This document shows, one piece after another, positions 19,336-31,331 of a DNA stretch of 64,000 nt. The translations under genes and the position numbers were made by a program. This DNA is from Blasia pusilla (Eukaryota; Marchantiophyta; Marchantiopsida; Blasiales). Numbering within the stretch: the stretch's first letter is position 1; each line of letters begins with the position of its first letter. The stretch lies in the NCBI GenBank assembly GCA_050084515.1, contig CM114274.1, positions 3,038,001 through 3,102,000 on the forward strand. Direction: 5' to 3'. The notes under the pieces were generated by a model. The model was given only the letters and a program-made list of their open reading frames with translations. It did no database searches and had not been told where the DNA came from.

Positions 19336-20300
19336 TCTCTTGTCGTCATTCCCCCATTGCTCAATATATCGCCCCATTGTTAGTCATCTTCTTGTAATGT
19401 ATAACATCAAGAGTCATCTTGTAATCTACCTATCACACTTATGTACATCTAGAACAAAGCCAACTCTCCTAAGGAACCAAGTCAAGAGATGACGTCAAAT
19501 ATGACATATACCATCCTCGAGAATATCCATCACAAACTTGCATCATGCCTAGTCCCCTAAAAGACCCACACAACATACATTTTGCGTATTTTATAATGGA
19601 ACGATGAGTTTCCGTGTGACACTTTAGTAGAGACCAAAGGTTGAGTTACGTAGGTCATACATGACTCATTGGGAAGTTGGGTAACATGTTAGAATAGGTT
19701 TCCCCTTTGTGTGGACCCATTTGGAGGTCATATGAAGAACTAACTATTCTCCAATAACGACTTGCCTCCCCGGTTGTGTTTGGTTGATGATTGAGTTAAT
19801 CTAGTGTTTGTATATTTGATAAGTTATAGCGATGTAGGTTTTGTACCGATGTGTTTGTGCACGACATACATCTCAAGTATGTAGGAAAAAATGCTAAGCT
19901 CAAATCAACACTCCTATCAAAATTTGTGAGATAACATGACGCATAGTTACACACATAAGGTGGGGTTTGGGTCCAAAGTATCCTTGGAGATACGCCGCTT
20001 AGGGCAGGTCCCCATGGAGCCCCTCTTGGGTTGAAGGGTCCCTAATCTTCAAGATCGATGAGTAAAAATTCACGGACAAAACATCAGTTCTTGGTCCGTT
20101 TGCGCCGTGAAAATCATGACGCAAAAACTCCAAGGACGATCCTTGGATCTTTCACGTGCTACAAAAACTTTCAATTTCTCACAAAACTAGCTATACTCGG
20201 TTACTTTCAATTTTAGTTACAGAACCCAGAAGTAGTTAAGAAACTCAAGGCGTCGAAAACCGGAAAAACTTCCCAGACTGCGGATGAAGCATTGAAGCAA
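19336..20300. other. Flank with retroelement 3'-end-like traces, no gene
   Basis: Adjacent to the LTR, in minus-strand sense, a segment with GATGACTAACAATGGGGC resembles the R2 sequence GGCGACTAACGATGGGGCC at about 54,377-54,396. It may be the 3' end of another element sharing this LTR. The rest of the interval shows no open frame or motif. Confidence 0.35.
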
Positions 20301-20898
20301 CCAGAAAAATCCATTTGTCTTGCCGGAGCAATTGCATGACTTTCGGGCTAGGATCCAAGAAACCTTTGGCCTTGGGCTCCATGGGCACCCACTCTTACTA
20401 GTACTTATGGGGATCCCTGCCCTCCCCCTAACTTTTGAGAAAAGACAGTCGGACCCCTCTTTTTGGCCATCAACCCAACTCTCCATATCTCATATTTGGC
20501 CAATATCTCAGCCTCTGCTTATGCGTTTGGTAATATCTTTGGTGCGTTAGAACCATCTTTGCATAAGATTTCCAACGCCACCTTACTTGTTTCAAATGCA
20601 TCTCAGGACTAAAATTTATGGTCCAAAACCCCAAACGCTAATCGCGTTCCAAATCTGGCTCTCACCTCTTTGGCAACCAACCTTCCTAGACTCGACTCCT
20701 CTCAAGTCTTGGATTATGTTGGTCTAGGTTTCTTGGTCAAAACCATAAATGTATGAAATGCACAAACTCTATTCGTGCGTTTCATATGTTGCGACTCTTC
20801 TAAGAGACCTCTCCAAAGCGCAACCATCTTGGCGTGAGCCCGCTAAATATCTGATGTTCCGCTTCGCATTCGTTTGGTTATAAGGGTCATGACAACAA
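20300..20898 (+). repeat. Solo-LTR-like repeat family Z, copy 1 (partial)
   Basis: It shares long similarity with 36,805-38,540, 58,154-59,577 and the complements of 22,056-23,001 and 35,012-35,790. Shared landmarks are GCGTTCCAAATCTG(T)GCTCTCACC, CTATTCGTGCGTTTCAT and CCAAAGCG. Copies start TGTCGTGC and this one ends GTCATGACA, the TG...CA form of LTRs. No coding capacity. About 1 kb when complete. Confidence 0.7.
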
Positions 20899-21664
20899 AG
20901 CTCCAATCTCATCACTTTGGCTCATGCATGGATTACGGCTCAATCGATTCTGGTTCAGAAGCCTAGGAAATGGACAACTTGGAAGTTTCTACTTTTGAAA
21001 CAAAATTTCTCATTGGTAAGTTTCCTTGTAAACTTGTTGCACTCCATAACCATCTAAGTACATGGTTGAGGATTAGTGATAAGCATGAAATGGGTTTTTA
21101 AAAAATCACATGTGAAATGGATCCCTGTCGTAATTGCCTACACTAGAGCTAAGTAGTCCCTCTCATAGGAACTATACTTTGCCTCCTTAATGTTGTTCAA
21201 GCTACTCACATATGGCACCATGAACTCCTTTCCCTCATTATCTCTTTGTGTGACTTCTTTAGGAGTGGTGTATGGATCTACAACATTAAGAACTCAATAT
21301 TCTCATTGAAACTCCAATTTGCTATTGGTGATGATGTTCGTACAACTCATAATCTCAAATCCATCTCTATGAGCACATTGAGCGATTCAACATGCAACAC
21401 AATGGAACAACAACCCCAAACTCCCGCTCTTCCATTATATAAAGAGAGAATGAGAGCTAAATCTCTCTCTCTAAACCAAACCTACTCTTATAGTGAGAGG
21501 ATGGGATTACTCATAAGGCAAGGAGAAAAACAACTTTGTCTCCTCATACAAAGGAAATTCAACAAAGAGGAATATGTTGTGCGCATACACATCCGTGGTC
21601 ACATCTACACACCACAAAAAAAAATCACAATAGAAACGGCTCACATGACGAATCCATTGCTTTA
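20899..21664. other. Repetitive DNA without a recognisable gene
   Basis: A plus-strand open frame of 139 codons (21,246-21,665) has no known motif. Parts of it (ACTCTTATAGTGAGAGG, GGTTTACTCATA-like) recur around 34,740-34,800, which indicates a repeat and not a gene. Confidence 0.5.
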
Positions 21665-21960
21665 GGAACATCATTTCTGAAGATTTCCCTATTTTGGTCT
21701 TAGCTAGTAAAGTGATCTGTTGACCAAGTTAACGGTCATCCGGTAACCTATGCACATATGTTACCGGTGGGATGGCTATTTCTTTAGGAAGAGCCAAAGG
21801 GCTCTTCCCAATTTTGGCTCTTTCCAAGGCTATAAGATAGGGAGAGATGGATTTCCCAAGCCATCCTTCTCATGTAAAATCAGAGTAAAAATGGTTGACA
21901 CGGCCTAAAACTCCACTCCTAAATCTACGTCAATATATTGAGCCACATCCACCCTTTGCT

Positions 21961-21962
<2 letters not shown>
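21665..21962. repeat. LTR fragment with its internal segment inverted
   Basis: Positions 21,665-21,875 match the plus-orientation LTR start of copy R (about 43,075-43,270: GACC...GGTAACCTATG, GGCTCTTCCCAA, TTCCCAAGCCATC). At the inner TTCTCATG the sequence continues as the reverse complement of the segment that follows in R (CGGCCTAAAACTCCACTCCT...). The segment is thus flipped relative to L and R. Confidence 0.75.
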
Positions 21963-22028
<66 letters not shown>

Positions 22029-22055
22029 CACGCACGCACGCACGCACGCACACAC
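21963..22055. repeat. Compound (CA)n/(CGCA)n microsatellite
   Basis: About 93 bp of alternating CA and CGCA units, an uninterrupted purine-pyrimidine alternation. Confidence 0.98.
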
Positions 22056-23001
22056 TAGGATGGTTTGTGTGTTGGAGTGGTCTCTTGGAAGAGACGCAAA
22101 AGACACAAGAGACCAGACGCGAAAAATGTTGAGCATTTTATGTGTTTATGGTTTCGACTAGAAAACCATGACCAAACATGAACCAAGACTTGAGAGGAGT
22201 TGAGTCTAGGAAGGTTGATTGCCAAAGAGGTGAGAATTCAATTTAGAACGTGACTCTAGTGGTCGGGGTTTTAATTGTATTCTGGACCATAACTTTTAGT
22301 CCCAAGATGCTTTTGAGACAATTGAGCCAGCGTTGGAAAGCTTATGCAAATCCGGTTCCAGCGCATCAAAGATCTGAGAAAATGCACAAGCAAAGGTTGA
22401 GATATCGGCCAAAAACAACTATGTCGGGAGTTGGGTTGAGGGCCAAAAAGAGGGCCCCGAGTGTCTCTTTCCCAAAGGGCGGGGATCCCCCAAAGAAATA
22501 GTAAGGGGGAAGGTCTCAAAGAGTGGTTGGGACTTGAACCCCACTTTGGGGCACTGCGGGGTGACCCAAGAGCACGGAATGGATAGGGAGTTTTGGTGTT
22601 GGGATTTGAAACCCGAACAAAGTCCAATAGAGTGGATTTCAGAGGTTCCTATTTGATTCCAACCCGCGACTCATTTAGATGGGTCTCGATTTGGGGCTCA
22701 TGCCAGGTCTGTTGGTCAATTGGGACCGCTAGGCGCGCAAACTCCGTTTTAGGTGCTTGGACTAACCAGAAACTCTGTCCAAAGACTCGGAAGACTTGCC
22801 CGTTTTGGGAAGCTACGAATTAGGGACGGTTGAGCTTGATGAGGTGCCGAGTTGAGACTCGGTGGGTTGGAAGGCCGATTGACCGAGACCACACTAACCT
22901 GAGTATGTTTGGGTGCAAATTGGCGATGAGAGTGTGTCCTACCCAACGCACGCTTTCGCAACACTAAAAATTGACGTTCAAGAGGAGTAGAGTGCACGAC
23001 A
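22056..23001 (-). repeat. Family Z LTR-like copy 2, minus strand
   Basis: In minus reading it begins TGTCGTGCACTCTACTCC at 23,001 and continues through the family landmarks. It is cut by the microsatellite at 22,055. No gene. Confidence 0.7.
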
Positions 23002-24040
23002 AAGAGACTCTTCCCTCAAAACTAGCCATCCCATCGGTAATCTGCGCGCATAGGTGACCCGAATGACTAAGACCAAAACATGTGACTAACCCCACATGAT
23101 GTTTGTATTGACTTTACTCCAAACAATTAAACATGTAACTTGTTGAATTATTTGTATGTTTGTGATCTCCTTCACTCCTTCAAACGGTGTTGACTTTCCT
23201 CGGTCTTATTACTAAATTTGTTTCTAACTCCAAACTAGTAAACACGTAACTTTTCACTAGATATGTTTCTATAATAAAGTTGATCTGCAGTTCCTTATAT
23301 TTACCTTAAATTACACCGGTTTGTTTTTGTTTTCATCACTAGGAAAAGTGAAGTTATTTCGGAGATTAAATGACGGACGGAGCACGAGAACGGAGGCGGC
23401 GTGAGAACACATGCCCGTATTCGTCCATCCGTCCGTCATTCGAGCTGGGGCCCGACTCCCGGGCGGGCACGGCGGTCGAGTGGACATGGACAGGTGCGAT
23501 TTCGGCTGCTTCTTCGCGTTTGGCATTTGGCAGAGGGAGGGGCGGCCGAGTCAGTGGCCCTCTATTCTCCCTCTCTCTCTCTCTCTAGTCTTCTCTCTAT
23601 GTCGCCGGTCCGTTTCCCTAGCCTGCCCGTGAATAGAACCGCTTCGCATTCCTCCGCGGCGGGCGGTTGGGCTGGGTGGCCGCGGCACTAGCCTGTAGAT
23701 CGCGACGGGCGCGGCTTGGAGGGCGCGATCCCCCTCCCCGGGCGCGAAGAGCTCTCACTCCGTCCACGGGGGCAAGACGTGCTAGAGCAGGAACCCAAAA
23801 ACTGGTGTGGTACTCCGTCCTTCCAAGGCCAAGAGGGGTCGCGGATGGATGTTCGCGCCTGCCTGGGCTGGGTCGTCACACGACCCAGGGCCGATCGGTC
23901 GACCCAAACGCCCACGAGAACGACGGAGGAGAAGAATGAAGAGTCGGTTGAGGAGGACTCTTTGGTTATTAGTACGACTAGTATAGCAGGAACTGTGCGG
24001 AGTAGTGGTCCGCGACCTCACTCACCGGGAGTCTCTTCGC
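23002..24040. other. Intergenic to promoter transition
   Basis: AT-rich DNA to about 23,360, then a sharp change to GC-rich DNA with a CT-run (23,570-23,586). The GC-rich part is the distal promoter of the calmodulin-like gene. Open frames here lack motifs. Confidence 0.5.
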
Positions 24041-24043
24041 GCA

Positions 24044-24366
24044 TATAAAGCGCGGGTCGCAGCTTGACCCTCCATCCGAACTCCGACGCGCGGTTGCTCC
24101 CCCCCGCACTCATTCTGGAGGAGCTGGTGCTGCTACCGTCGACGTTGTATGGGCTGGGCTGGCTGGCTATCGATTGCATGGTCCAGGCGTCGGCTGGTTA
24201 GGGCGGGACTCGACAAGTTCCCTGTGTCTCTCTCTCTCTCTCTCTCTCTCCAAGGAGTGCTCACAGATCCCTCCGGGCTTCTGGGATCTGGCAGGGCGCT
24301 CGCTGCGACTGGCGTGCGCGCATTGCAGTATCGTCGTACGTGATTGGCGAGTGAGGGAAGGAATCG
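24044..24366 (+). promoter_or_regulatory. TATA box and 5' leader of the calmodulin-like gene
   Basis: TATAAA at 24,044-24,049 predicts transcription from about 24,075. The leader has a CT microsatellite (about 24,229-24,250), common in plant 5' untranslated regions. It reaches an ATG at 24,367 with purine context (GAATCGATGGCGG). Confidence 0.6.
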
Positions 24367-24966
24367 ATGGCGGCCTTGCAAGGTAAGACTGCCGAATCTA
24401 GCGCGAGCCTGGACGAGCAACAGGTGAAGAGCGCACCGGTGGTTGAGGAGTTCTTCGAGCGGTACCAAAGCTTCCGGGCGCACAAGGCCCCGGCGCTGGA
24501 GAGCGATGAAATTAAGAAGGTGTTCAACTTCTTCGACGAGAACAAGGACGGGTTCATCTCTAAAGAGGATCTGCGCCAATTCATGGGCAAATTGGGCTTC
24601 GACACGTCCGAAGAAGAGATCTCTTCCATGGTGAATTCGGTGGACGCCAACGGGGATGGCTGCGTTGACTTTAACGAATTCTCCTCCCTCTACCAGACCT
24701 TGACCTCCGAGGAAGAATTACAAGGACTCCACAAGGACTGCCAAGAGGAAGATCTCAAGGAAGCTTTCAATGTATTCGACACGAATGACGATGGCTTCAT
24801 CTCCCCTGCGGAACTGCAAGCCGTGCTGGTAAACTTGGGGATGAATGAGGGAACAAGCTTAACCAACTGCGAGAGGATGATCCGAAATGTGGATGTCGAT
24901 GGCAATGGCCAAGTGGATTTCCTCGAGTTCAAGAAGCTCATGAGTGCCGACTTCGGCAGAGGTTGA
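24367..24966 (+). CDS. Calmodulin-like protein, four EF-hands, intact single exon
   Basis: A 199-residue calcium sensor. After an N-terminal extension of about 45 residues come four EF-hand loops: DENKDGFISKED (about 58-69), DANGDGCVDFNE (about 94-105), DTNDDGFISPAE (about 138-149) and DVDGNGQVDFLE (about 177-188). Each has Asp/Asn at positions 1, 3 and 5, Gly at 6 and Glu or Asp at 12; loops 1 and 3 have acidic residue 12 variants (D in loop 1 reading, E in the others). Plant calmodulin-like proteins of this length bind calcium and regulate target proteins in cytosol or nucleus. No signal peptide or membrane segment. The start codon is the first ATG after the TATA box, and MAAL gives a good plant start. 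The frame is free of lesions and GC-rich, unlike the surrounding repeats. Confidence 0.95.
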   Translation: MAALQGKTAESSASLDEQQVKSAPVVEEFFERYQSFRAHKAPALESDEIKKVFNFFDENKDGFISKEDLRQFMGKLGFDTSEEEISSMVNSVDANGDGCVDFNEFSSLYQTLTSEEELQGLHKDCQEEDLKEAFNVFDTNDDGFISPAELQAVLVNLGMNEGTSLTNCERMIRNVDVDGNGQVDFLEFKKLMSADFGRG

Positions 24967-25578
24967 TCCTTTGGAATCGATTTGAATTGCTGAGTATTCT
25001 GTACTTCGCAATTCTGAATCTACCGGCGAACGTATGCGAAATCGTCACCACCTTCTCACTTCCCTCGGGGCTCGACAAAGTGGTACTCGAGTCTGCGAGT
25101 TTCCTTGCACATCCCCACATCTGCACACGCCTGGGATTTATATGTGTGGGCTCTATCTCGCCGACCCTCTCCATCTCCTTCGGGAGCGGAAATTGTTTAG
25201 TTTCAAGGAAGTACATGTCTAGTTCGTCACATCTCTCGGAAGGAAAACGCCGTACGGTATTATCCTTCGAGTGTAGGACGCATGCTACGGTTCTATCTTC
25301 TTTTTCGCGGAGCGACTTCTGAAGGAAGGTCCGTTTTTTTGTTTCTCTTGGACATAACGGAAAGTTCCGCGGTCGTGAGGCAGCAATTTTGCGAGGTACA
25401 TGTAGCCATTTTTTTTGAAGCAAGGCACGACAGTGTGGAGTTGACGATCGCTCCTGAGCTTGCTATTCACGCCTCCGAACTTGCTTTAAATGTAAGCTGA
25501 GATGATTGTATTGATGCCTGATTCTGAGAGCACTCCGCTTTCTCACGTCGGTTCTTGCCGCATCGAGCTGGTTCGTCT

Positions 25579-25617
25579 GCTCTAGTCTAGTCTGGTCTGA
25601 TCTGGTCTGGTCTGGTC
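25579..25617. repeat. Short TCTGG/TCTAG tandem repeat
   Basis: About 39 bp of 5-bp units (TCTAGTCTAGTCTGGTCTG type), in the intergenic region downstream of the calmodulin-like gene. Confidence 0.85.
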
Positions 25618-26191
25618 GATCACGAGTTTTAGAACCACAATATTTCCAGAGCCATTGACTGGAGCACAAAAAATGAGGCACGAAAATCGAGAAGAACTTT
25701 ACGTTCTTCGAGCTTTGTCGTCGCTAGGTGAGTCCGCGGTGTGTTTCGAGCATCGCCCGCATCGTCTCCTCCTCCAAACCGTCTTGTGCAAGGCGGGTCC
25801 AATTCTTCGTCGGCTTCTCTATTGGGCGATTCTGGCCAGGGCTCACCCGAGGGAGGATGAACTGCACTCCCGATGAATGGCCATCACCAGTTTGTAGGTC
25901 GGTCTGCGAGGGATGGTGAGTCGTTCGAAGACCTCGCAGCAGGCTTGCTTTCTGCAAAACTCATCGTCTCGCAGAAGGTCCTCCGCCCGCGACCCTTGTC
26001 TGCGATCGTGCGAGTGAAAGTCTCGGATCGAGACACAATTTCGATGACTCTTAATGAAACCCCATGAGCGTACTCTCATCTCAGAAGAATACGCTAATTG
26101 TAATCCAAGTGAAGGTAACAAGTGTAACGCGAATTCTTTCGGCAGCTTATCTGCTGCTCTTTTGCTTTCGCGTCGTGCATACCGTCGAATC

Positions 26192-26261
26192 TTTACTACT
26201 TCCATCCAAGCAACGAAGGAATCCGCTTTACTACTTCCATTCAAGCAACGAAGGAATCCGA
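26192..26261. repeat. 35-bp tandem duplication
   Basis: Two units, 26,192-26,226 and 26,227-26,261, differ by two bases (TTTACTACTTCCATCCAAGC versus ...CATTCAAGC). A recent local duplication. Confidence 0.95.
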
Positions 26262-28159
26262 TGCCCGTGCAGTCGAATCCCGAAAGGTATTTCGCGATCC
26301 CAACCGTGTGATTGTCCATAAATCTCGTTCCTAACGCACGATGATTATCAGTACCAATGGGTAATCGTGTGGAATCTGAATGGCACCTTCGAATCAGCGA
26401 TTCACTACCGATGAGAGAACTAGTTTGTCGAACATGAGCAGAAGAGCAGAGCAGTGGCCGTTTGGGGATTCTAAACGTAAAGATGCCCATTGCAATCGGC
26501 CCCACCGGTTGTGTGACTACCGAGAAGTTTGTATCGGAGAAGAGGCCAACATCCAGTGCGAATAATCCCACACCCACCCGAGATCCCGAGGACGGAAAGG
26601 GCGTGACAATTGGAAAGTCTTCCCAACATCAGGAGGCCGGTGGAAAGCTGAGGCTCAGACGTCAACGGATCCCTCCAGCCATGGAGTATTCGATCAGCAA
26701 CACGCAAGCGGATGAGGTTCGGAAGATTGGCGACGTACAAACAAGTGCGAATAGTTATCTCAAGTCGAAGGTGGAGGAAAGAAACCCATGCCCCACCACC
26801 TCCTATCCTGTCCGATTAATTCCGACCTTCAATTCCCCACCCGAATTCCTTACGGATCTCCCGCATCACTACGAGCGTACTTACTGCACTGGAATACCAA
26901 ACAAACCTGCCCCTGCTCCTGCTCCCCTGCGTTAAACGGTGCTCTGGCAGCTGTCTGCTTCTTTCTTCGTCCATTCATCCGTCGCCTCCCTTCCTCCCAC
27001 CTGCCACCAACGGAAGACCTACTACTTCATGATATTTTAACCACCTCTGACTGCGTCCCGCACACACTCGCTCATTCACTCAGTGAGTGGCCGAATCGGA
27101 CATGTCTGCGTTCGTTCGATGTTCATGTACCAATCAATCGAAGAGATGATCCAGGAAGTTGGGAGGCAACTACCGGAGTTACACTGAGCAAAAGATAAAA
27201 ACACGTCGAAATCAACCTGCACAGTGTTGTTTCTAACTTGTGTGGAAAGAAGGTCAGTCAGTGCCTCTTGACGGCGCATGCGTTCGAACATCAGTTTCCA
27301 GTTTTCGAAGCTCCGGCGACCGATTGCGATCGTCAGTCTGTCCATACGCGAACCGGTTCCCTACCTACATCGAGGTCAGAGAAAGCTCCAGAGCTTTTAC
27401 TAAGATGTGTGGATGGTTCTATGCTCATGATCGCCTCGAACCCGTGCAGCCATGTTCGTGGTCCGTAGCTAGATCTCAGCGCACATTTAATGAAAGCTAG
27501 CGGGCTGACACACTCTGAACGACGAAACCACCGGTGAGGTGACTGCCATCTTTGCCGGCGTTGCTCTAGGAGTCATTGCCATTTTTGTCACTACGCGACT
27601 ATATACCGTTCGAATGCCAGTGGCAACTCGGGAATATGTCCAAGTCTTGTGGGTGTGTATGAGAGGCTGGAATCGATCGATCTAGCTCGGACCTTGGAAG
27701 TCGCCACATACGCTGGCATCGCAACGGCCGTTTGTGAAACCGAGCCCTCCTTCCATTGGTCGATCCTCGTGCCATATATTCATAGCCCCAACGCAGTTTG
27801 TCACCGTGCGACTCCTCCCAATCACTGCTCTCTCAGACGTCGCGAATAGATTCTGCTGAAGACGCCGGCCCTGTAGCATCGATTCGAATGCTGACCGATG
27901 CTATCTCAAGATGTGCCTGGCTTCGACTCTTGGGTAGCTAGAAAGATAGATAGATAGGGTGGGGCATGCGAGCTCCATTGGCTCGCCCCAGCTGTGTTCT
28001 ATTTTTGCGAGCTCATCTTGCAAGCCTCTGGGAGATGGGATGGCGGTACTCGTTCCCGGCAAAAAAATGAGTCGCAAGACGCATAATCGCCCACTTCTAG
28101 ATTTCAGATTGGCTGAGTTTTTCAGTCGGTCTACCCCCTGCCCTCCAACCCAAGACCAC

Positions 28160-28342
28160 TATGATATTGAGGCACTCGAGAATTCACTCAAAGCCGAACG
28201 CAGCCCTCTACAGATAGCTTGCACCACTTTGGAGACCACTTTGCGTTTAAGAGACAATGCCCACGAGTTGTCGCGCAGAAGGGAGATCCAATCCTGTGTC
28301 GATTCACAACTTACAGATCTCTGCTCTTTCACAGAGAGATGA
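28160..28342 (+). other. Possible tektin-like coiled-coil exon
   Basis: An open stretch preceded by a pyrimidine tract with an AG reads DIEALENSLKAERSPLQIA, then CTTLETTLRLRDNAHEL. The spacing of LE...L.A...PL.IA....L resembles the tektin segment in which a short helix ends in PLxIA. Tektins are filament proteins of ciliary axonemes. No second tektin block (RPNxELC, or the FWK helix) was found nearby, so this may be chance. A coiled-coil-like open stretch at about 29,118-29,252 (RKDLELELHAQRIEDL) could be a further exon of the same gene. Confidence 0.18.
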
Positions 28343-30048
28343 ACTGAATTTCAGATGGCGTTTGAGTGATGGTTTTCGAGAGCTACTGGACATGACAAAG
28401 ATCTAATCGATAGTAACTCGACAGATGACAGAACTGTACTGCTTACCTGAAAGATGAATCGATCCGAGTCACCGCACTAACTTTGAAGTCATTGTCTATT
28501 CCGTGGCTATTCCTACGAGCTACAACACAGAAGAAAGACCCACAGACAAGCCTGAATCACTTCACAGCAACGACGACCTCTATTCATTCTCTGAAAGATG
28601 ATTTCGGTCACGGCATGAAATTTGAGGTTTGCCTCTTTAAGTTACAATTCCCACAAGTCATCGTAGAGTAGACGAATAAAGGCACGAGATGGCGGAGACT
28701 GTCAGAGAGGTTTCCGTTTATACAGATTACATGAACACTCTTGTTGTCGTTTCTAGTTACGATATGTAACCCACAGAGCAATTCATTCTCGCGTAAGGTC
28801 GAAGCTTCATGCGTCAAGGGCTACCCGGCACATTCGTCTGGCTTCTTGCAACATCTGAAGCTGGAACGTATCTCTTCCCATGTGTCCATATTCCTCAACC
28901 GGAAAGACGAGCGGTGTGAGTTTCAGATTGACAATGTGGGTTGTCATCGACACAGTGTCATGTCCGTCTCATTACAGAGCAGGCTTCCCGGGAGGTTTTG
29001 AGCTCAGTCGATCGATTTGCGGAGTGTTCGTGAAATCTAGAATCCGGTCCGTGATCGAGTGGGTGGATACCCCACGAATGCATCAGATGTGCAACTCGAA
29101 GGCCGACTTCAAATTCTTTAACATGGTCGAGTGGAGTGAGAAAGGACTTGGAACTCGAGCTGCACGCACAACGAATTGAAGATCTACGGAACTTGGATTC
29201 TTTCAGGAGCTTCTCAGCCGGCAGTGCAGGATTTCTCACTAATTTTCTTCAAAGTTAAGAGTTCTGCGATTCACAATCCCGAGCTCAGAGCTCTCCAGTC
29301 AGTCTTGGTGTCTCCGAGGTTGCAATGGTCAACGGCCGCTAATTGAGCATGTGGGCAGTCTCAAGATTTGTATACGAGATGCATATAGAACGAAGCATGT
29401 GTTTGGCATTTGCATGCTCGTCACATTCAGATTGGAAGCAGTCACAAAACAATTCGTAAGATGGTTGTTGCAGATCAGTCGTTACTAGACACGCAAATCG
29501 TGTGGTTCCAAATGTACTCACCGATTTCATCGTTCTAGTGGACGCAAAGATGTTTGTGCACATCAGTGTCTCATGAGAAGTATGCACTGTATTCCTAGTT
29601 GTGCATGATTTCCTTGGAGGATGGGGAACTCCGGCTCTCTCTTCATGCCTACAGCCTCCACTACAACGTGCTCCTCTCTCCTCTGCAACTCTAAGATTTA
29701 TTGAAACTAATTTGGAAGGACAATTTGTGTCTGAGATTCCAGATCTAAAGCTCATAGCTCTGCACTCTGGAGTCTTGCTCTGCTCTATCCTCTCCTGCAT
29801 TTATCCTCCCAAGTACTTCCACATTTGCAGACTCTGAACTCGCATAAATGAAAACAGATAAGAGCAGAGAACTGGGGCCAAACAGGGAGACTTGCGTTAT
29901 GGTCAAAAAATTAGTTGGGTGCGCATTTTTTTCCTGCCACATGCACCCGCTCTTCATCGTCGTACCCAACTGTGCTCACTCAAGAATACCTTCAATGAAA
30001 CTAACTACTCGGTCGGAAGACTTAGAAAGTCGCTGATGAGCCGTTAGG

Positions 30049-30078
30049 TCTAATGCCATGGACATCCATGGCATTAGA
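30049..30078. repeat. Perfect hairpin, 13-bp arms
   Basis: TCTAATGCCATGG and its exact complement, CCATGGCATTAGA, are separated by ACAT. No surrounding T-run or gene explains it. Confidence 0.95.
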
Positions 30079-31316
30079 TCTACCAATGGAGGTATCCGAG
30101 AAGCTCATTCACTCAAAGTCGGTGACTGTTTGCAAGGCGCTCAGCATGCCAAGAACCGGCGCGGAAGTAGCTCATCACTTTTCCTGTCAACTTCAGTTGC
30201 TGTTCCACGTTTCATGGATTAGTTGTAGCTTTCTTCCAGTTTCAACAATCTGATCCGAAGGTGGCCGTCCATCGGCTTTCACCACACCAGAGCTTGGGTC
30301 TCCGTTTCTGATCCAACGTTTGGATTTGAGATGATACCCCACCACTTCGTGGGACTTGATAGGAAGGAGGGCAGTCGCTTCTCGGACTTTATATGAATGA
30401 GGACAAAGATTCCACCATAAGAACTCCGCCTTGACATCATTACGGTACTTAATGTGTCCCATTTGATCGATGAAAGTTGTAAGAGATAGTGAATTGCATA
30501 GACTATTGACAATCTCTGATCTCCACATCTCATGGGGGATTTTCAAGGCATTGCTAGAGACCGAATGTCGGCCGACGTCCCAGAGAGTGGCTTCACTTGG
30601 GGTGCACTCCTGCTTCTCAATCACTTCGTGTGTATGAGCTACAAACCATGAGAAGCGATTCTGTAGTTTGTTGTTGGGCTTACGTCCCAGGGATTTTTTT
30701 CCAACGAGAGTGCACTTCTGTTGCACCGTATGTGCGATTTCCATCTGCAAATGTCGAACTTCTTCTCAACCACTACAATAACTGACTCTGTGAGAACTAG
30801 CAGCGATTCTGTAGTTAATCAGAGCTCCTAGCCCGTCTGTTTCTTCCCCTGTAAAATCGGAAGCCTGCCTGAGTTCACATTATTCAGCAGCTAAGGATCT
30901 GCGTGAACTGTGTACTGTCCGGTGAGCCATGGCAGCATTTGTCCGTTTTGTCTAAAGCGCGGTGCTGTGTGACTCAAGCTTTCAGGTCTGCATGTCAGCG
31001 TTCGCCTCCACAAGTCGGCCTTCTACAAACTGGGAATGCACTTCACATGATTGCCTCAGATTCTCAATTGCCATCTTGTGCAGATGCCTGCGAGTGTTAT
31101 AATTGAAACGATTCTCCCGGCTAGAGAACGCGCATCCTCGCAACTTAGGAACCATTCTTCTCCTTCAGGGGACCCTCTTTCGCTTCAGCTTTCATCGGTT
31201 CAAGTCCAGTCTGTTCTTGGCAGTTGCAGAAGCTTGAAGTTTAGTAATCTGTGCAGAATTTTCTGGATCACTGCGTCCCCCGTGTGCTCATGAAACAAAT
31301 GGCACGAGGTGAAGTA

Positions 31317-31331
31317 TAGGGTTTAGGGTTT
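31317..31331 (+). promoter_or_regulatory. Telo-box upstream of the METTL21-type gene
   Basis: TAGGGTTTAGGGTTT, the plant telo-box (AAACCCTAA on the other strand), is common near transcription starts of housekeeping and translation-related plant genes. It lies 79 bp before an ATG at 31,410 in strong context (AAAAATGGCT), hinting at an extra 5' exon. Confidence 0.6.

Larger units (their letters stand above)
24967..31316. other. Long interval without a confident gene
   Basis: It begins with the calmodulin-like gene's 3' untranslated region. Open frames up to 185 codons occur on both strands (for example 26,462-26,935 plus, 30,193-30,750 minus) but show no family motif and no clear exon chain. 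Small tandem repeats and one coiled-coil-like stretch (28,160-28,340) are listed separately. Base composition is balanced and the region is not obviously transposon-derived, so decayed or rapidly evolving host genes could be present. Confidence 0.5.

Noticed and set aside
21895-22161. Open frame with Thr-His/Ala-Arg-Thr-His runs
   Set aside because: Translation of the CA/CGCA microsatellite.
22500-22580. tRNA-like TTGAACCCC segment
   Set aside because: Part of family Z repeats; no cloverleaf arms pair.
24963-25423. Open frames just after the calmodulin-like gene on both strands
   Set aside because: No motif; most likely the 3' untranslated region and flank.
30193-30750. 185-codon minus-strand open frame
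   Set aside because: No recognisable domain, no splice or promoter context, and composition like its surroundings; length alone is not enough.
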